A DNA stretch of 25,758 nt from Mageeibacillus sp. UBA5770 (GCA_002418705.1 DIEQ01000029.1:44633-70390), one strand, 5' to 3'. Positions 6,847 through 17,133 are shown, counted from the stretch's first letter. A program made the numbers and translations. The notes: a model not told the origin generated them from the sequence alone.

Positions 6847-9396
6847 ATGGAAATTAAGGATAAAGTAAGTACAGGAATACGCGGATTTGATAAAGTCATT
6901 GATAATCTCCGGCTGGGGGATAACGTCGTCTGGCAGGTAGAGTCTATTGATGATTACCGGAAAATGGTGGATCCGTATGTGGCCCAGTCTATACTGGAAG
7001 GCCGCAACCTCATTTATTTTCGATTTGGCAGCCATGAGCCGCTTCTGCAGGAACAGACGGGTGTCAAAATATTTCATGTCAACCCTGATACCGGATTCGA
7101 AACCTTTGCGACGAATGTTCACAATCTGATCAAGCAGGAGGGCAAGCGAGCCTTCTATGTATTTGACTGCCTGTCGGATTTGCTTGAACACTGGCACTCG
7201 GACCTGATAATAGGCAATTTTTTCAAGGTAACCTGTCCTTATCTTTACGAACTTGATACGATTGCATATTTTGCAATCTACCGCAACATGCATACCTTCA
7301 GTACGATTGCGGGAATCCGTGAGACGACCCAATTGCTGCTCGATTTATACCAGGTAAACGGCAATTTTTATATTCATCCCCTGCGCGTCTGGCAGAGATA
7401 TTCTCCGACCATGTTTTTCCCGCATCTTATCGAGGGACAGGAAGCAATCAGCATTACCGCGAGCGCTGAAGCTGCCGAACTTTTTTCCAATATGCAGAGG
7501 GGTGAGGATCGCCCGGACAATTGGAATATTATTTTCAGTGAAGCAAAGGACATGCTTGCGCATGATGAGGAAGCGCAGGAGAAGCAGAAGAATCTTCTTC
7601 TTTCCATGCTGATGGGCACAGAGACGAGAATGATGAATCTTTGCCGTAAGTACTTTACGCTTAAGGATGTCCTTATGATCGAATCGAGGGAAATCGGAAG
7701 CGGTCATATCGGCGGCAAGAGTGTCGGCATGCTTGTGGCAAGGAAAATTCTGGAAGTAGAAGAACATGACCGCTTCGTACCTTTCCTTGAACCCCATGAT
7801 TCCTACTATATAGGCACAGATGTGTTCTATACGTATATTGTCCAGAACGGATGGTGGGGCCTGCGCACCATGCAAAAGACCAGGGAAGGATATTTTATTC
7901 ACGCCCCCGAGCTTAAAGAGAAGCTCCTGCAAGGCTCCTTTCCCGAAAATATTAAGGAGCAGTTCATCAGGATGCTGGAATATTTTGGCCAGTCACCCCT
8001 GATTGTGCGTTCTAGTTCTCTTCTTGAAGACAACTTCGGCAACGCATTTGCCGGTAAATATGAAAGTGTGTTCTGCGCCAACCAGGGTACGCCCAGCGAG
8101 CGCTATGCGGCATTCTCGCAGGCCGTACGCAAGGTATATGCAAGCACGATGAATCCGGACGCCCTTGCTTACCGGATGAACCGGGGACTTGTTGACAGGG
8201 ATGAACAGATGGCCATTCTGGTTCAGCGCGTTTCGGGCGATTATCATCAGGATGATTTTTTCCCGCATATTGCCGGCGTCGGCAATTCATCCAACCTTTA
8301 CGTCTGGGATAAGTCGGTTGATATGGAAGCCGGCATGCTTCGACTGGTTTTCGGGCTCGGTACAAGAGCCGTAGACAGGACTGTCGGGGATTACGCAAGA
8401 CTGGTGACACTCGATGATCCGATGCGTATCCCTATGATTCATTATGAAGACCAGAAGAAATTTTCTCAGCATGATGTTGACGTCATTTCCCTGCGCGAGA
8501 ATATTCTGACAAGCCGGTATTTTGAAGATATTCTTAAAAATGACATCAAAACGGATAAGAGCCTTTTTGCAAGCATCGACCAGGAAGCGGCAAGGCGGAT
8601 GCGCGAAAAAGGCCAGACCAACAGGAAACAGCCTATTCTTCTCGATTTTTATAAACTGCTCAAAGAAACACCTTTTCCGGGTCTGATGAAAGACCTGCTC
8701 GCTGTCCTGTCACGCATATATGAGTACCCGGTGGACATTGAATTTACCGCGAATTTCACAAAAGAAAAAAGTTTTAAAGTGAATCTTCTGCAATGCCGGC
8801 CGCTGCAGACCCGGGGCCTTGGCATGGCGATTCAAATGCCTGTCCTTCAGGACAAAGAGGACTGCCTATTCTTAACCAGCGGGAACTTCATGGGCGGTAA
8901 CCTGCGCCTTCCTGTCGATTATGTCGTGTATATTCACGCGCAGCCATATCTGAACAGGAGTGAACAGGGCAAATACGAAGTTGCGAGGCGTATCGGCATC
9001 ATAAACGGTGTGCTCAAAGATAAGAATGTCATGCTGATCGGACCCGGCCGCTGGGGAACGACAACACCGGCCCTGGGTGTACCCGTGCATTTCTCGGAAA
9101 TCAGCAATATGTCGGTCGTCTGTGAAGTCGCATCCAAAGAAACCGGACTTATGCCGGAGGTTTCCTACGGCAGCCATTTCTTCCAGGATCTGGTGGAAAC
9201 CGGAATCTTCTATGCGGCGATTTTTGACGGGCAGCAGGATGTCATATATCATCCGGAACGCATTATACAGGAGAAAAACCTGCTGGAAGGGATCCTTCCC
9301 GAAAGTGCGGGTTTCTCAGACGTAATCCACATTGCAAAAACAGAAGGTCTTACCATCTATTCGGATATCATTACACAGCAGCTGGTGTGCCGATAA
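6847..9396 (+). CDS. KaiC-like / PPDK N-terminal (ATP-grasp) fusion protein
   Basis: An 849-residue cytosolic protein starting at ATG 6847 behind AAGGAGGAACTGC. Residues 1-200 look like a RecA/KaiC fold: STGIRGFDKVIDNLRLGD aligns with the KaiC opening, but the P-loop is lost (VESIDDYRKM stands where GxxGxGKT should be), and FYVFDCLSDLL (103-113) resembles Walker B. Residues about 275-690 form a PEP synthase/PPDK ATP-binding domain: GGKSVGM (289-295), VRSSSLLEDNFGNAFAGKYE (387-406), and LLQCRPLQTRG near the end of it. The phospho-histidine swivel and the PEP/pyruvate barrel of PpsA/PPDK are absent; instead about 160 residues with GPGRWGTTTP and YGSHFFQDLVE follow. It is therefore not a standard PEP synthase; it may transfer phosphate to another partner. 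Such proteins are usually annotated PEP/pyruvate-binding. A bidirectional terminator follows. Confidence 0.85.
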   Translation: MEIKDKVSTGIRGFDKVIDNLRLGDNVVWQVESIDDYRKMVDPYVAQSILEGRNLIYFRFGSHEPLLQEQTGVKIFHVNPDTGFETFATNVHNLIKQEGKRAFYVFDCLSDLLEHWHSDLIIGNFFKVTCPYLYELDTIAYFAIYRNMHTFSTIAGIRETTQLLLDLYQVNGNFYIHPLRVWQRYSPTMFFPHLIEGQEAISITASAEAAELFSNMQRGEDRPDNWNIIFSEAKDMLAHDEEAQEKQKNLLLSMLMGTETRMMNLCRKYFTLKDVLMIESREIGSGHIGGKSVGMLVARKILEVEEHDRFVPFLEPHDSYYIGTDVFYTYIVQNGWWGLRTMQKTREGYFIHAPELKEKLLQGSFPENIKEQFIRMLEYFGQSPLIVRSSSLLEDNFGNAFAGKYESVFCANQGTPSERYAAFSQAVRKVYASTMNPDALAYRMNRGLVDRDEQMAILVQRVSGDYHQDDFFPHIAGVGNSSNLYVWDKSVDMEAGMLRLVFGLGTRAVDRTVGDYARLVTLDDPMRIPMIHYEDQKKFSQHDVDVISLRENILTSRYFEDILKNDIKTDKSLFASIDQEAARRMREKGQTNRKQPILLDFYKLLKETPFPGLMKDLLAVLSRIYEYPVDIEFTANFTKEKSFKVNLLQCRPLQTRGLGMAIQMPVLQDKEDCLFLTSGNFMGGNLRLPVDYVVYIHAQPYLNRSEQGKYEVARRIGIINGVLKDKNVMLIGPGRWGTTTPALGVPVHFSEISNMSVVCEVASKETGLMPEVSYGSHFFQDLVETGIFYAAIFDGQQDVIYHPERIIQEKNLLEGILPESAGFSDVIHIAKTEGLTIYSDIITQQLVCR

Positions 9397-9422
9397 AAAT
9401 CCCCTCGTTCATATAAAACACA

Positions 9423-9460
9423 AAGGCCCATCTTCCGGTTAAGAAGATGGGCCTTGCTGT
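9423..9460. terminator. Bidirectional terminator between convergent genes
   Basis: Perfect 13-bp inverted repeat (AAGGCCCATCTTC at 9423-9435 with 9443-9455) and a 7-base loop. It lies between the ends of the PPDK-like gene and gdhA. The minus-strand transcript has the better T-rich tail (TGTGTTTTAT), the plus strand has GCTGTTT. Confidence 0.85.
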
Positions 9461-9509
9461 TTAACGGATGTTTGTGAGTGTAAATTAATTGTCGGCATGA
9501 AAGCCAAAA

Positions 9510-11363
<1,854 letters not shown>

Positions 11364-12398
11364 ATGATTCGCTTTGAATGTGATTACAGTGAAGGCGCAC
11401 ATCCCGATGTTCTTAAAAAGCTGATTGATACAAATTACGAGCAGACTGAAGGGTACGGTGAAGATCCCTATTGTGCAAAGGCCGCACATATTATCAGACA
11501 GAAATTGGGCGATGATCATGCAGCCGTGCATTTTCTCGTTGGCGGAACGCAGACAAATCTTACCGTGATATCTGCCGCGCTGCGGCCGCATCAGGGTGTC
11601 ATATCGGCTCAGACCGGCCATGTCAATATCCATGAAAGCGGAGCCATTGAAGCAACCGGCCACAAGGTTCTGGCACAGGCAAGTGAGGATGGCAAACTGA
11701 CTTCCGACATGATTCAGACCGTCTGTGATAATCATTTCGGTGATGTAACACACGAACACATGGTCCAGCCTAAGCTTGTATATATCTCGAATCCCACAGA
11801 AATCGGATCCATTTACAGCTTCGCTGAATTGACCTCAATAAGTGATGTCTGCCGCCGGAATAATCTTTACCTATATATGGACGGTGCACGTCTCGGATAT
11901 GCCCTCTGTGCGCAGGGCAATGATCTCGACCTGCAGACTATTCATGCGCTTTGTGATGCGTTTTATATCGGCGGCACGAAAAACGGAGCTCTTTTCGGTG
12001 AGGCACTCGTTATTAGAAATGACGAACTGAAAGCAGATTTCCGCTATATCATGAAGCAAAAGGGAGGTCTTCTTGCCAAAGGCCGTCTTCTCGGACTTCA
12101 GTTTATGGCGCTTTTTGAAGACGGCTTGTATTTTGAGATGGCGCAGCATGCAAATCGGATGGCCATGCTGATCAAAGAAGCATGTGAGAGGAAAGGGTAT
12201 GATTTCCTGATTCCCTCTGTTACAAATCAGCAATTCCCTATTATTCCCAATATCGTGCTGGATCAGATTGCTGAAAAGTATGCATTTTCCTTCTGGACAA
12301 AAATGGATGAAACGCACAGTGCCGTACGTTTCTGTACGAGCTGGGCCACATCCGAACAGAACGTGAGAGACTTGGCGGCTGAGATAGAAAAAGCATAA
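11364..12398 (+). CDS. Threonine aldolase-like PLP enzyme
   Basis: A 344-residue PLP enzyme of the beta-eliminating lyase fold, expected to cleave L-threonine or L-allo-threonine to glycine and acetaldehyde. Seen: GGTQTN (60-65, phosphate/ring region), HVNIHESGAIEATGHKV (86-102), MDGAR with the ring-nitrogen aspartate D173, and GGTKNG with the Schiff-base lysine K206. The start is ATG 11364, with AAGAAGGA six bases or so upstream; an in-frame GTG at 11301 would add 21 residues without a ribosome site. It belongs to the low-specificity aldolase subgroup common in Firmicutes rather than closely to E. coli LtaE, so no symbol is given. No terminator is visible before the next gene. Confidence 0.9.
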   Translation: MIRFECDYSEGAHPDVLKKLIDTNYEQTEGYGEDPYCAKAAHIIRQKLGDDHAAVHFLVGGTQTNLTVISAALRPHQGVISAQTGHVNIHESGAIEATGHKVLAQASEDGKLTSDMIQTVCDNHFGDVTHEHMVQPKLVYISNPTEIGSIYSFAELTSISDVCRRNNLYLYMDGARLGYALCAQGNDLDLQTIHALCDAFYIGGTKNGALFGEALVIRNDELKADFRYIMKQKGGLLAKGRLLGLQFMALFEDGLYFEMAQHANRMAMLIKEACERKGYDFLIPSVTNQQFPIIPNIVLDQIAEKYAFSFWTKMDETHSAVRFCTSWATSEQNVRDLAAEIEKA

Positions 12399-12522
12399 AA
12401 ATAAGCCGGAGTTTTCAAAAAATTAATGACCAGATGTCATCTGCGGGCGTAAAATACGAGGAATACATTTATTTGATTATATAAAGCGTGTATAAAATCA
12501 GATAAACAAGGGGAGGTAAGCA

Positions 12523-13698
12523 GTGGAAACAATTGCCTATGTAGCGATAAATCTTTTTGCACTTACCATTTTGTTTATGATTTACATGAACATGCATTAC
12601 CTGCAGGAGAAGCTTTTTTTCCGTCAGAAGATTTTTATAGCGCTTCTCACTTCATGTGCGTCTCTGCTTGTCCTCGACAGTATCCTCTGGCTGCTTGACG
12701 GATTACCCGGCAGCCTCGCCAGGAATATGGTCAGTGCAGTCGCTGCTATTTATTTCGTGAACAGCGCGGTGCCTTTTGTGATCTGGAGTCTGTATGTCAA
12801 TTATCAGGTGTACAAAAAAGAAGAAGCCACCAAAAGAGCACTTATTCCGCTTGTGATACCTGCTTCAATCAATGCATTACTGGGCATAACAAGTCTTACC
12901 GGCGGTTATTTTTTCTATTTTGATGCTGATAACGTATATCACCGCGGCAGCATGTTCTTTATTACCCCGTTCATCTGGCTGTTCTATTTCCTGTATACAA
13001 CGATTATTCTTATGATCCACCGGAAAAAATTTGAAAAACGGCATTTTATTCCTATGATTATCTTTATGTTTCCTATGTTGGGAAGCGGCCTGATTCAGTA
13101 TCTTTTTTATGGCGTATCGATCATGTGGGCGAGCCTGGCACTTTCCATACAGATTGTATTTATGGGAATTCAGAATGTTCAGCTGCATACGGATTACCTG
13201 ACCGGCCTCCACAATCGAAGGCAGCTGGACTATTACCTGGATGAATTGATCAGGGATAAGGACCGGGATCGTGTTGTTGCCGGAGTAATGCTCGATATTG
13301 ATTCTTTCAAGCAGATTAACGATGAACTCGGACATGCGGCGGGTGACTGCGCCCTGTTGGATGCAAGTCATATTCTCCGGATGAGTTTTTCGAGAAATGA
13401 TCTCGTCTGCAGATATGGCGGGGATGAATTTGTCATTGTCCTGGAAAGAAAAAGTATCCGGGAGGTTGAAGCTGCGATAGCCAAATTTAAAAACAATGTC
13501 AGGGACTTCGGCAAAAAAGAAAAACGCCTGTATAACATAAGCTACAGCATGGGGTATGACATTTTAAAAAGCGATACGGGAATGACTTCAAAAGACTTTC
13601 TTAATCACATCGATGCGCTGATGTATGAGGATAAAATTGCTTCGAAGGCGCGTGAAGGCTATATGACAAAATCGGTACAGGCTGAAGCTGAATCCTGA
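12523..13698 (+). CDS. Seven-helix membrane diguanylate cyclase
   Basis: A 391-residue protein with about seven hydrophobic helices (residues 5-25, 36-58, 70-95, 106-125, 145-166, 176-196, 198-216) and a cytosolic GGDEF domain (about 220-380). The active site is intact: GGDEF 299-303, LDIDSFKQINDELGHAAGD (257-275) and the opening DYLTGLHNRR (224-233). The inhibitory RxxD site is degenerate (SRND before LVCRYGGDEF), so feedback by cyclic di-GMP may be lost. GTG 12523 is the start, with GGGGAGG six or seven bases upstream; a weak TTTATT-N17-TATAAA (12468-12496) may be the promoter. The helical part probably senses something in or outside the membrane; no ligand is evident. It stands as a separate gene 124 bases after the aldolase. 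Confidence 0.88.
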   Translation: METIAYVAINLFALTILFMIYMNMHYLQEKLFFRQKIFIALLTSCASLLVLDSILWLLDGLPGSLARNMVSAVAAIYFVNSAVPFVIWSLYVNYQVYKKEEATKRALIPLVIPASINALLGITSLTGGYFFYFDADNVYHRGSMFFITPFIWLFYFLYTTIILMIHRKKFEKRHFIPMIIFMFPMLGSGLIQYLFYGVSIMWASLALSIQIVFMGIQNVQLHTDYLTGLHNRRQLDYYLDELIRDKDRDRVVAGVMLDIDSFKQINDELGHAAGDCALLDASHILRMSFSRNDLVCRYGGDEFVIVLERKSIREVEAAIAKFKNNVRDFGKKEKRLYNISYSMGYDILKSDTGMTSKDFLNHIDALMYEDKIASKAREGYMTKSVQAEAES

Positions 13699-13725
13699 AC
13701 AGGATTTCCCAATCTACTGTATAAT
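13696..13725 (+). promoter_or_regulatory. Promoter of GNAT-PhzF-UvsE operon
   Basis: TGAACA (13696-13701, overlapping the stop codon of the GGDEF gene), 18-base spacer, perfect TATAAT (13720-13725). Predicted leader about 105 bases. Confidence 0.45.
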
Positions 13726-13780
13726 CACCCGAAAATGGACTATTATTTAGTTGAGTAATTGCTGCGCTTATATTTATGCC

Positions 13781-13813
13781 GGCCGGATTCTTCGGGATTT
13801 CCCGAAGACGGCC
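13781..13813 (+). repeat. GC-rich leader hairpin before the GNAT gene
   Basis: Inner stem CTTCGGG/CCCGAAG (13790-13796, 13801-13807) and outer stem GGCCG/CGGCC (13781-13785, 13809-13813) with a small asymmetric bulge. It is followed not by T residues but by the ribosome site AAGGATAGGTG (13821-13831), so it is a leader structure or leaky terminator, not a standard terminator. Confidence 0.5.
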
Positions 13814-13837
13814 CCAGAGAAAGGATAGGTGTGAGTT

Positions 13838-14296
13838 ATGGAAATCAGAGTAATGACAATTGACGACTATGAAGCCGTGTATCAGCTTTGGTCCGGTATT
13901 CCGGGCATGGGTCTTCGAAGCCTCGATGACTCCCGCGATGGCATTGATAAGTTTTTGAGGAGAAATCCAAGTACAAGTTTTGTAGCATTGGATAATGGGG
14001 ATGTAGTCGGGGTTATACTGAGCGGACACGACGGACGCCGGGGATATATTTATCATACGGCTGTCAGAACATCTCATCGCGGACAGAAAATTGGACGAAC
14101 CCTGCTTGAGGCTGTCTATGCAGCAATGAAAGAAGAAGGCATCAATAGAATGGGCCTTATGATCTATAAAAACAACGACAGCGGTAATGCCTTCTGGACC
14201 TCTCAGGACTGGACCAATCGTACCGATCTGTATTATTACAACAAATCACTGAACACAGAAAACAAATCAGTGAATAATGAGCAGAAAGTCCTTTGA
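13838..14296 (+). CDS. GNAT-family N-acetyltransferase
   Basis: A 152-residue acetyl-CoA-dependent acetyltransferase of unknown substrate. The fold's pattern is clear: N-terminal IRVMTIDDYEAVYQLW, the central strand with VGVILSGHDGRRGYIYHTAV, and the acetyl-CoA loop RGQKIGRTLLEAV (R/Q-x-x-G-x-G/A form, residues about 78-90), then AFWTSQDWTNRTD near the end. The last 15 residues are a polar tail rich in Asn, Lys and Glu. ATG 13838 has AAGGATAGGTG upstream. The gene is the first of a tight operon with PhzF-like and UvsE proteins (25- and 10-base gaps), which suggests co-expression but not a shared pathway. Confidence 0.9.
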   Translation: MEIRVMTIDDYEAVYQLWSGIPGMGLRSLDDSRDGIDKFLRRNPSTSFVALDNGDVVGVILSGHDGRRGYIYHTAVRTSHRGQKIGRTLLEAVYAAMKEEGINRMGLMIYKNNDSGNAFWTSQDWTNRTDLYYYNKSLNTENKSVNNEQKVL

Positions 14297-14321
14297 ATAG
14301 TGAGATTGAGAGGCAGCAGTG

Positions 14322-15098
14322 ATGAAGTACTACGTTGTGGATGTATTTACAGATACAGTATTTGGCGGGAATCCGGCCGGTATCTGCCTTTTGGATGAGT
14401 GGCCCGACGACCGTGTCATGCAGAGTATTGCATATGAAAACAATCTGTCAGAGACGGCTTTCCTGGTAGAGCGGGACGGATTCTATGATTTGCGCTGGTT
14501 CACTCCGGAATTCGAAATCGACTTGTGCGGTCATGCGACCCTCGGCAGTGCCTTTGTTCTCATGCACTATGTTGAGCCCAATATCATGCAGGTTATGTTC
14601 CATACGCAGAGCGGTGTTCTGACTGTAAGCCGTGACGGCGACGAATTCACACTGGACTTTCCGAGCCGCAAGCCGGTCCCGTGCCTGATGCCGGACCTTC
14701 TTGAAAAAGCACTCGGGATAAAGGTGCTGGAAACACATGCTTCGCGCGATCTTCTTGTTCTCGCAGACAGTGCGCAGACGGTCCTCGATATGAAGCCGGA
14801 TTTCAGCCTGATTGATAAAATCAACGAATATATGGGTATTATTGTCACCGCCAGGGGTGATGACTGTGATTTTGTGTCGAGGTTCTTCGTGCCGAATTCC
14901 AGCATAGGCGAAGACCCTGTAACCGGATCTTCCCATTGCAGCCTTATTCCTTTCTGGAGCGAGCGCCTGGGCAAGACCCAGATGACAGCACGACAGCTTT
15001 CGAAGCGGGGCGGCACTCTTTCCTGTACGGACTCTCATAACCGGGTGAAGATCGGCGGAACCGCAGTTCTGTATATGAAGGGCGAGATACTCGTATGA
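14322..15098 (+). CDS. PhzF-family isomerase-like protein
   Basis: A 258-residue cytosolic protein of the PhzF/diaminopimelate epimerase-like fold. Family marks: DVFTDTVFGGNPAGI (7-21), NLSETAFL with the catalytic-type glutamate E44, EIDLCGHATLGSA (65-77) and EDPVTGSSHC in the C-terminal half. The length is close to family members that are not part of phenazine clusters, and no other phenazine gene is nearby, so phenazine synthesis is unlikely; most such proteins have no known substrate. GTG 14319 and ATG 14322 are adjacent in frame; ATG is chosen, with GAGAGG eight bases upstream. It sits between the GNAT gene and uvsE in one operon. Confidence 0.9.
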   Translation: MKYYVVDVFTDTVFGGNPAGICLLDEWPDDRVMQSIAYENNLSETAFLVERDGFYDLRWFTPEFEIDLCGHATLGSAFVLMHYVEPNIMQVMFHTQSGVLTVSRDGDEFTLDFPSRKPVPCLMPDLLEKALGIKVLETHASRDLLVLADSAQTVLDMKPDFSLIDKINEYMGIIVTARGDDCDFVSRFFVPNSSIGEDPVTGSSHCSLIPFWSERLGKTQMTARQLSKRGGTLSCTDSHNRVKIGGTAVLYMKGEILV

Positions 15099-15108
15099 GG
15101 AGCTTTGA

Positions 15109-16365
15109 TTGAGCATTGGGTATGCATGCCTGACCGTGGGCGTTCCTGATACCGACTTTAAGACCTGTGTGATGAAAAATGCAGGTGAAGAACGGCTGCT
15201 GCATGTGATTGGGCAGAATCTGGCCGTATTAGAAAAAATCATCGATTATAATGTCCAAAATGACATCCGCCTCTTTCGGATCAGCTCGGATATCATTCCT
15301 TTCGGATCAAGTCCTGTAAATACGCTCGTCTGGCAGGATATTTTTGAGCCGGAGCTGACGCGGATCGGGGATAAAATCCGCGCTGCCGGTATGCGGGTCT
15401 CCATGCATCCGGGTCAATACACAGTCCTGAATTCGCCGATCGGGGACGTTGTAGCCCGGGCGGTCGAAGATCTGCTGTATCATGCGAAATTCCTTGATGC
15501 GCTCAAAACCGGCCCTGAACACAAGATCATTCTTCATATCGGAGGAGTTTACGGGGACCGTGAAGAAGCCGTTCGCCGCTTTGTTTTCGAGTATGAACGT
15601 CTGGACAGCACGATAAAAAGACGGATTGTTATAGAGAACGACGAGAAATCGTACAATACATGCGAAGTACTGGAGATTGCGCATAGAGTCGGTGCTCCTG
15701 CCGTTTTTGACAATCTTCATCACGCAATAAATCCATGTCATGATGCGGGAACTGATGCCGGATGGATCCGGGCATGTGCCGCGACCTGGAAGCCGCAGGA
15801 CGGGCGCCAGAAGATCCATTACTCCCAGCAGGCCCCCGGTAAAAAACCCGGAGCACACGCTGACAGCATCCGAATCGATGAATTCCTTGCCTTTTATGAG
15901 ACCGTGCAGGGAGAGAACATTGATATCATGCTCGAAGTCAAAGACAAGAACCTGTCCGCCGTCAAGTGCGTCAACTGTACATCAGTAAGTACCAGACTTT
16001 TCCGGCTCGAACTTGACTGGAGCCGGTACAAATATCTGATCCTGGAGAAAGCTCCGGCGATCTATCAGGACATACGGAAGCTTTTAAAGAACAGGGAGAC
16101 GTATCTCGGCATTGAATTCTACCATCTCGTTGAAACGGCTCTGCAGTCGGAAATATCTGTCGGCAATGCGGTCAATGCAGCTGAACATGTATGGGGATAT
16201 TTTAAAAAACTTGCCTCGGAAGATGAGAAAACCCGATTCTTCCGCCGTCTCGAAGCATTCGAACGGGGAGAAGCCGGGCAATCTTCATATAAAAAATATC
16301 TGCTGAACCTGGCGTATAAATACGAGCAGCAATATCTCATAGATTCACTGTATTTTTATATCTGA
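15109..16365 (+). CDS. uvsE: UV damage endonuclease
   Basis: A 418-residue TIM-barrel DNA repair enzyme that nicks 5' of UV photoproducts and other distortions, independent of nucleotide excision by UvrABC. Metal-binding residues appear in order: SMHPGQY (H100), LHIGG (H143), IENDE (E176), FDNLHH (D201, H204, H205) and later MLEVKDKN (a further acidic ligand). The N-terminus IGYACLTVG and RLFRISSDIIPFGSS are typical. The start is TTG 15109, six bases after GAGGAGC and ten bases after the PhzF stop; no in-frame ATG lies nearby. About 120 residues follow the barrel, as in Firmicute homologues I recall. It ends 33 bases from the convergent flavin reductase gene; no clear terminator lies between them. 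Confidence 0.94.
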   Translation: MSIGYACLTVGVPDTDFKTCVMKNAGEERLLHVIGQNLAVLEKIIDYNVQNDIRLFRISSDIIPFGSSPVNTLVWQDIFEPELTRIGDKIRAAGMRVSMHPGQYTVLNSPIGDVVARAVEDLLYHAKFLDALKTGPEHKIILHIGGVYGDREEAVRRFVFEYERLDSTIKRRIVIENDEKSYNTCEVLEIAHRVGAPAVFDNLHHAINPCHDAGTDAGWIRACAATWKPQDGRQKIHYSQQAPGKKPGAHADSIRIDEFLAFYETVQGENIDIMLEVKDKNLSAVKCVNCTSVSTRLFRLELDWSRYKYLILEKAPAIYQDIRKLLKNRETYLGIEFYHLVETALQSEISVGNAVNAAEHVWGYFKKLASEDEKTRFFRRLEAFERGEAGQSSYKKYLLNLAYKYEQQYLIDSLYFYI

Positions 16366-16398
16366 AACCACAATATCAGTCTTCCTGCAGCAGCAGCA

Positions 16399-17034
16399 CT
16401 ATACTTCCTGCAGTACACAGACGGCGGAGGTATCTCCAATCCCGGTCACGGGATCTTTCGGCGAGTGCACATTGAACATGAAAGCGTTTTTGCTGCAGAT
16501 ATTCTCGACTGTATTGTGGCCATCTTCGACAGCGGCATGCCTGACGCGTCCGATGACCACCACGGTATGTCCCTGTCCGGATAGATCGGTCATTGACTCC
16601 AGCGTGCATTCAAGACACATAAAAGCTTCGCGGATACGGGGCACATTTATGGTAACGCAGGGCTCAGCGGTCAGGCCGGCTTCGATAATCTCATCCTCAT
16701 CTTCGTCGGTGACCGCAACCGTTTTTATGCAGGCGTCATAATACTCAGGGCGGATAAAGTTCAGACAGAACTCTTTGTCGCGCTGAATATTTTTGTACGT
16801 GTGCGTGGTCTGCATGAGGCATTGAATCACAGCAAAAAAACCGCCGCTGTCGCCGGCAAAGGAACTCCATGACTGGAAGCAGGCGTTTGGCTTGCCGTTA
16901 TCCTTGAGAGTTGTGATCAGGAACATCGGCGACGGGACACCGCAGGTAAATTCCATATGGGAGAAGATGCTGTACTGCCCCGGAAAGTCTTCGGTGTAAA
17001 ATTCCGGCCTGTTTTCGGTAATTTCGATCTTCAT
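16399..17034 (-). CDS. Flavin reductase-like FMN-binding protein
   Basis: A 211-residue protein of the FMN-binding split-barrel flavin reductase group. Seen: MFLITTLKDNGKPNACFQSWSSF (residues about 37-59), the strand-loop in which FMN phosphate usually binds, then GGFFAVIQ, THTYKNIQRDKEFCLNF (77-93), and a C-terminal VVVIGRVRHAAVEDG. These proteins reduce flavin with NAD(P)H or act as small flavin electron carriers; the partner is not known. GGGAGG lies about eight bases before the ATG at 17034. It has its own promoter and is divergent from the 17220 gene. A ten-base repeat CTTCCTGCAG occurs at its very end and again 23 bases later. Confidence 0.85.
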   Translation of the reverse strand: MKIEITENRPEFYTEDFPGQYSIFSHMEFTCGVPSPMFLITTLKDNGKPNACFQSWSSFAGDSGGFFAVIQCLMQTTHTYKNIQRDKEFCLNFIRPEYYDACIKTVAVTDEDEDEIIEAGLTAEPCVTINVPRIREAFMCLECTLESMTDLSGQGHTVVVIGRVRHAAVEDGHNTVENICSKNAFMFNVHSPKDPVTGIGDTSAVCVLQEV

Positions 17035-17094
17035 AAGAGAGCCTCCCTTCGCAGCTGCAATGACAGCCAGACATGTACTTCAACTTATATCCCT

Positions 17095-17123
17095 ATCATA
17101 ACAAAATCATAGAATCATAACAA
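17095..17123 (-). promoter_or_regulatory. Promoter of flavin reductase-like gene
   Basis: On the minus strand TTGTTA (17118-17123), 17-base spacer, TATGAT (17095-17100) with TG one base before it (extended -10). Both elements lie in a repeated ten-mer, TTGTTATGAT, at 17095-17104 and 17114-17123. Confidence 0.55.
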
Positions 17124-17133
17124 CTTTATCAGC

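Noticed and set aside
14448..15242. Minus-strand frame of 264 codons opposite PhzF and the start of uvsE
   Set aside because: Spans the junction of two well-supported genes and shows no domain.
16381..16413. Direct repeat CTTCCTGCAG at the end of the flavin reductase gene as a mobile-element scar
   Set aside because: Only ten bases, no terminal inverted repeats or transposase; better explained by a local slippage duplication near the CAG repeats.
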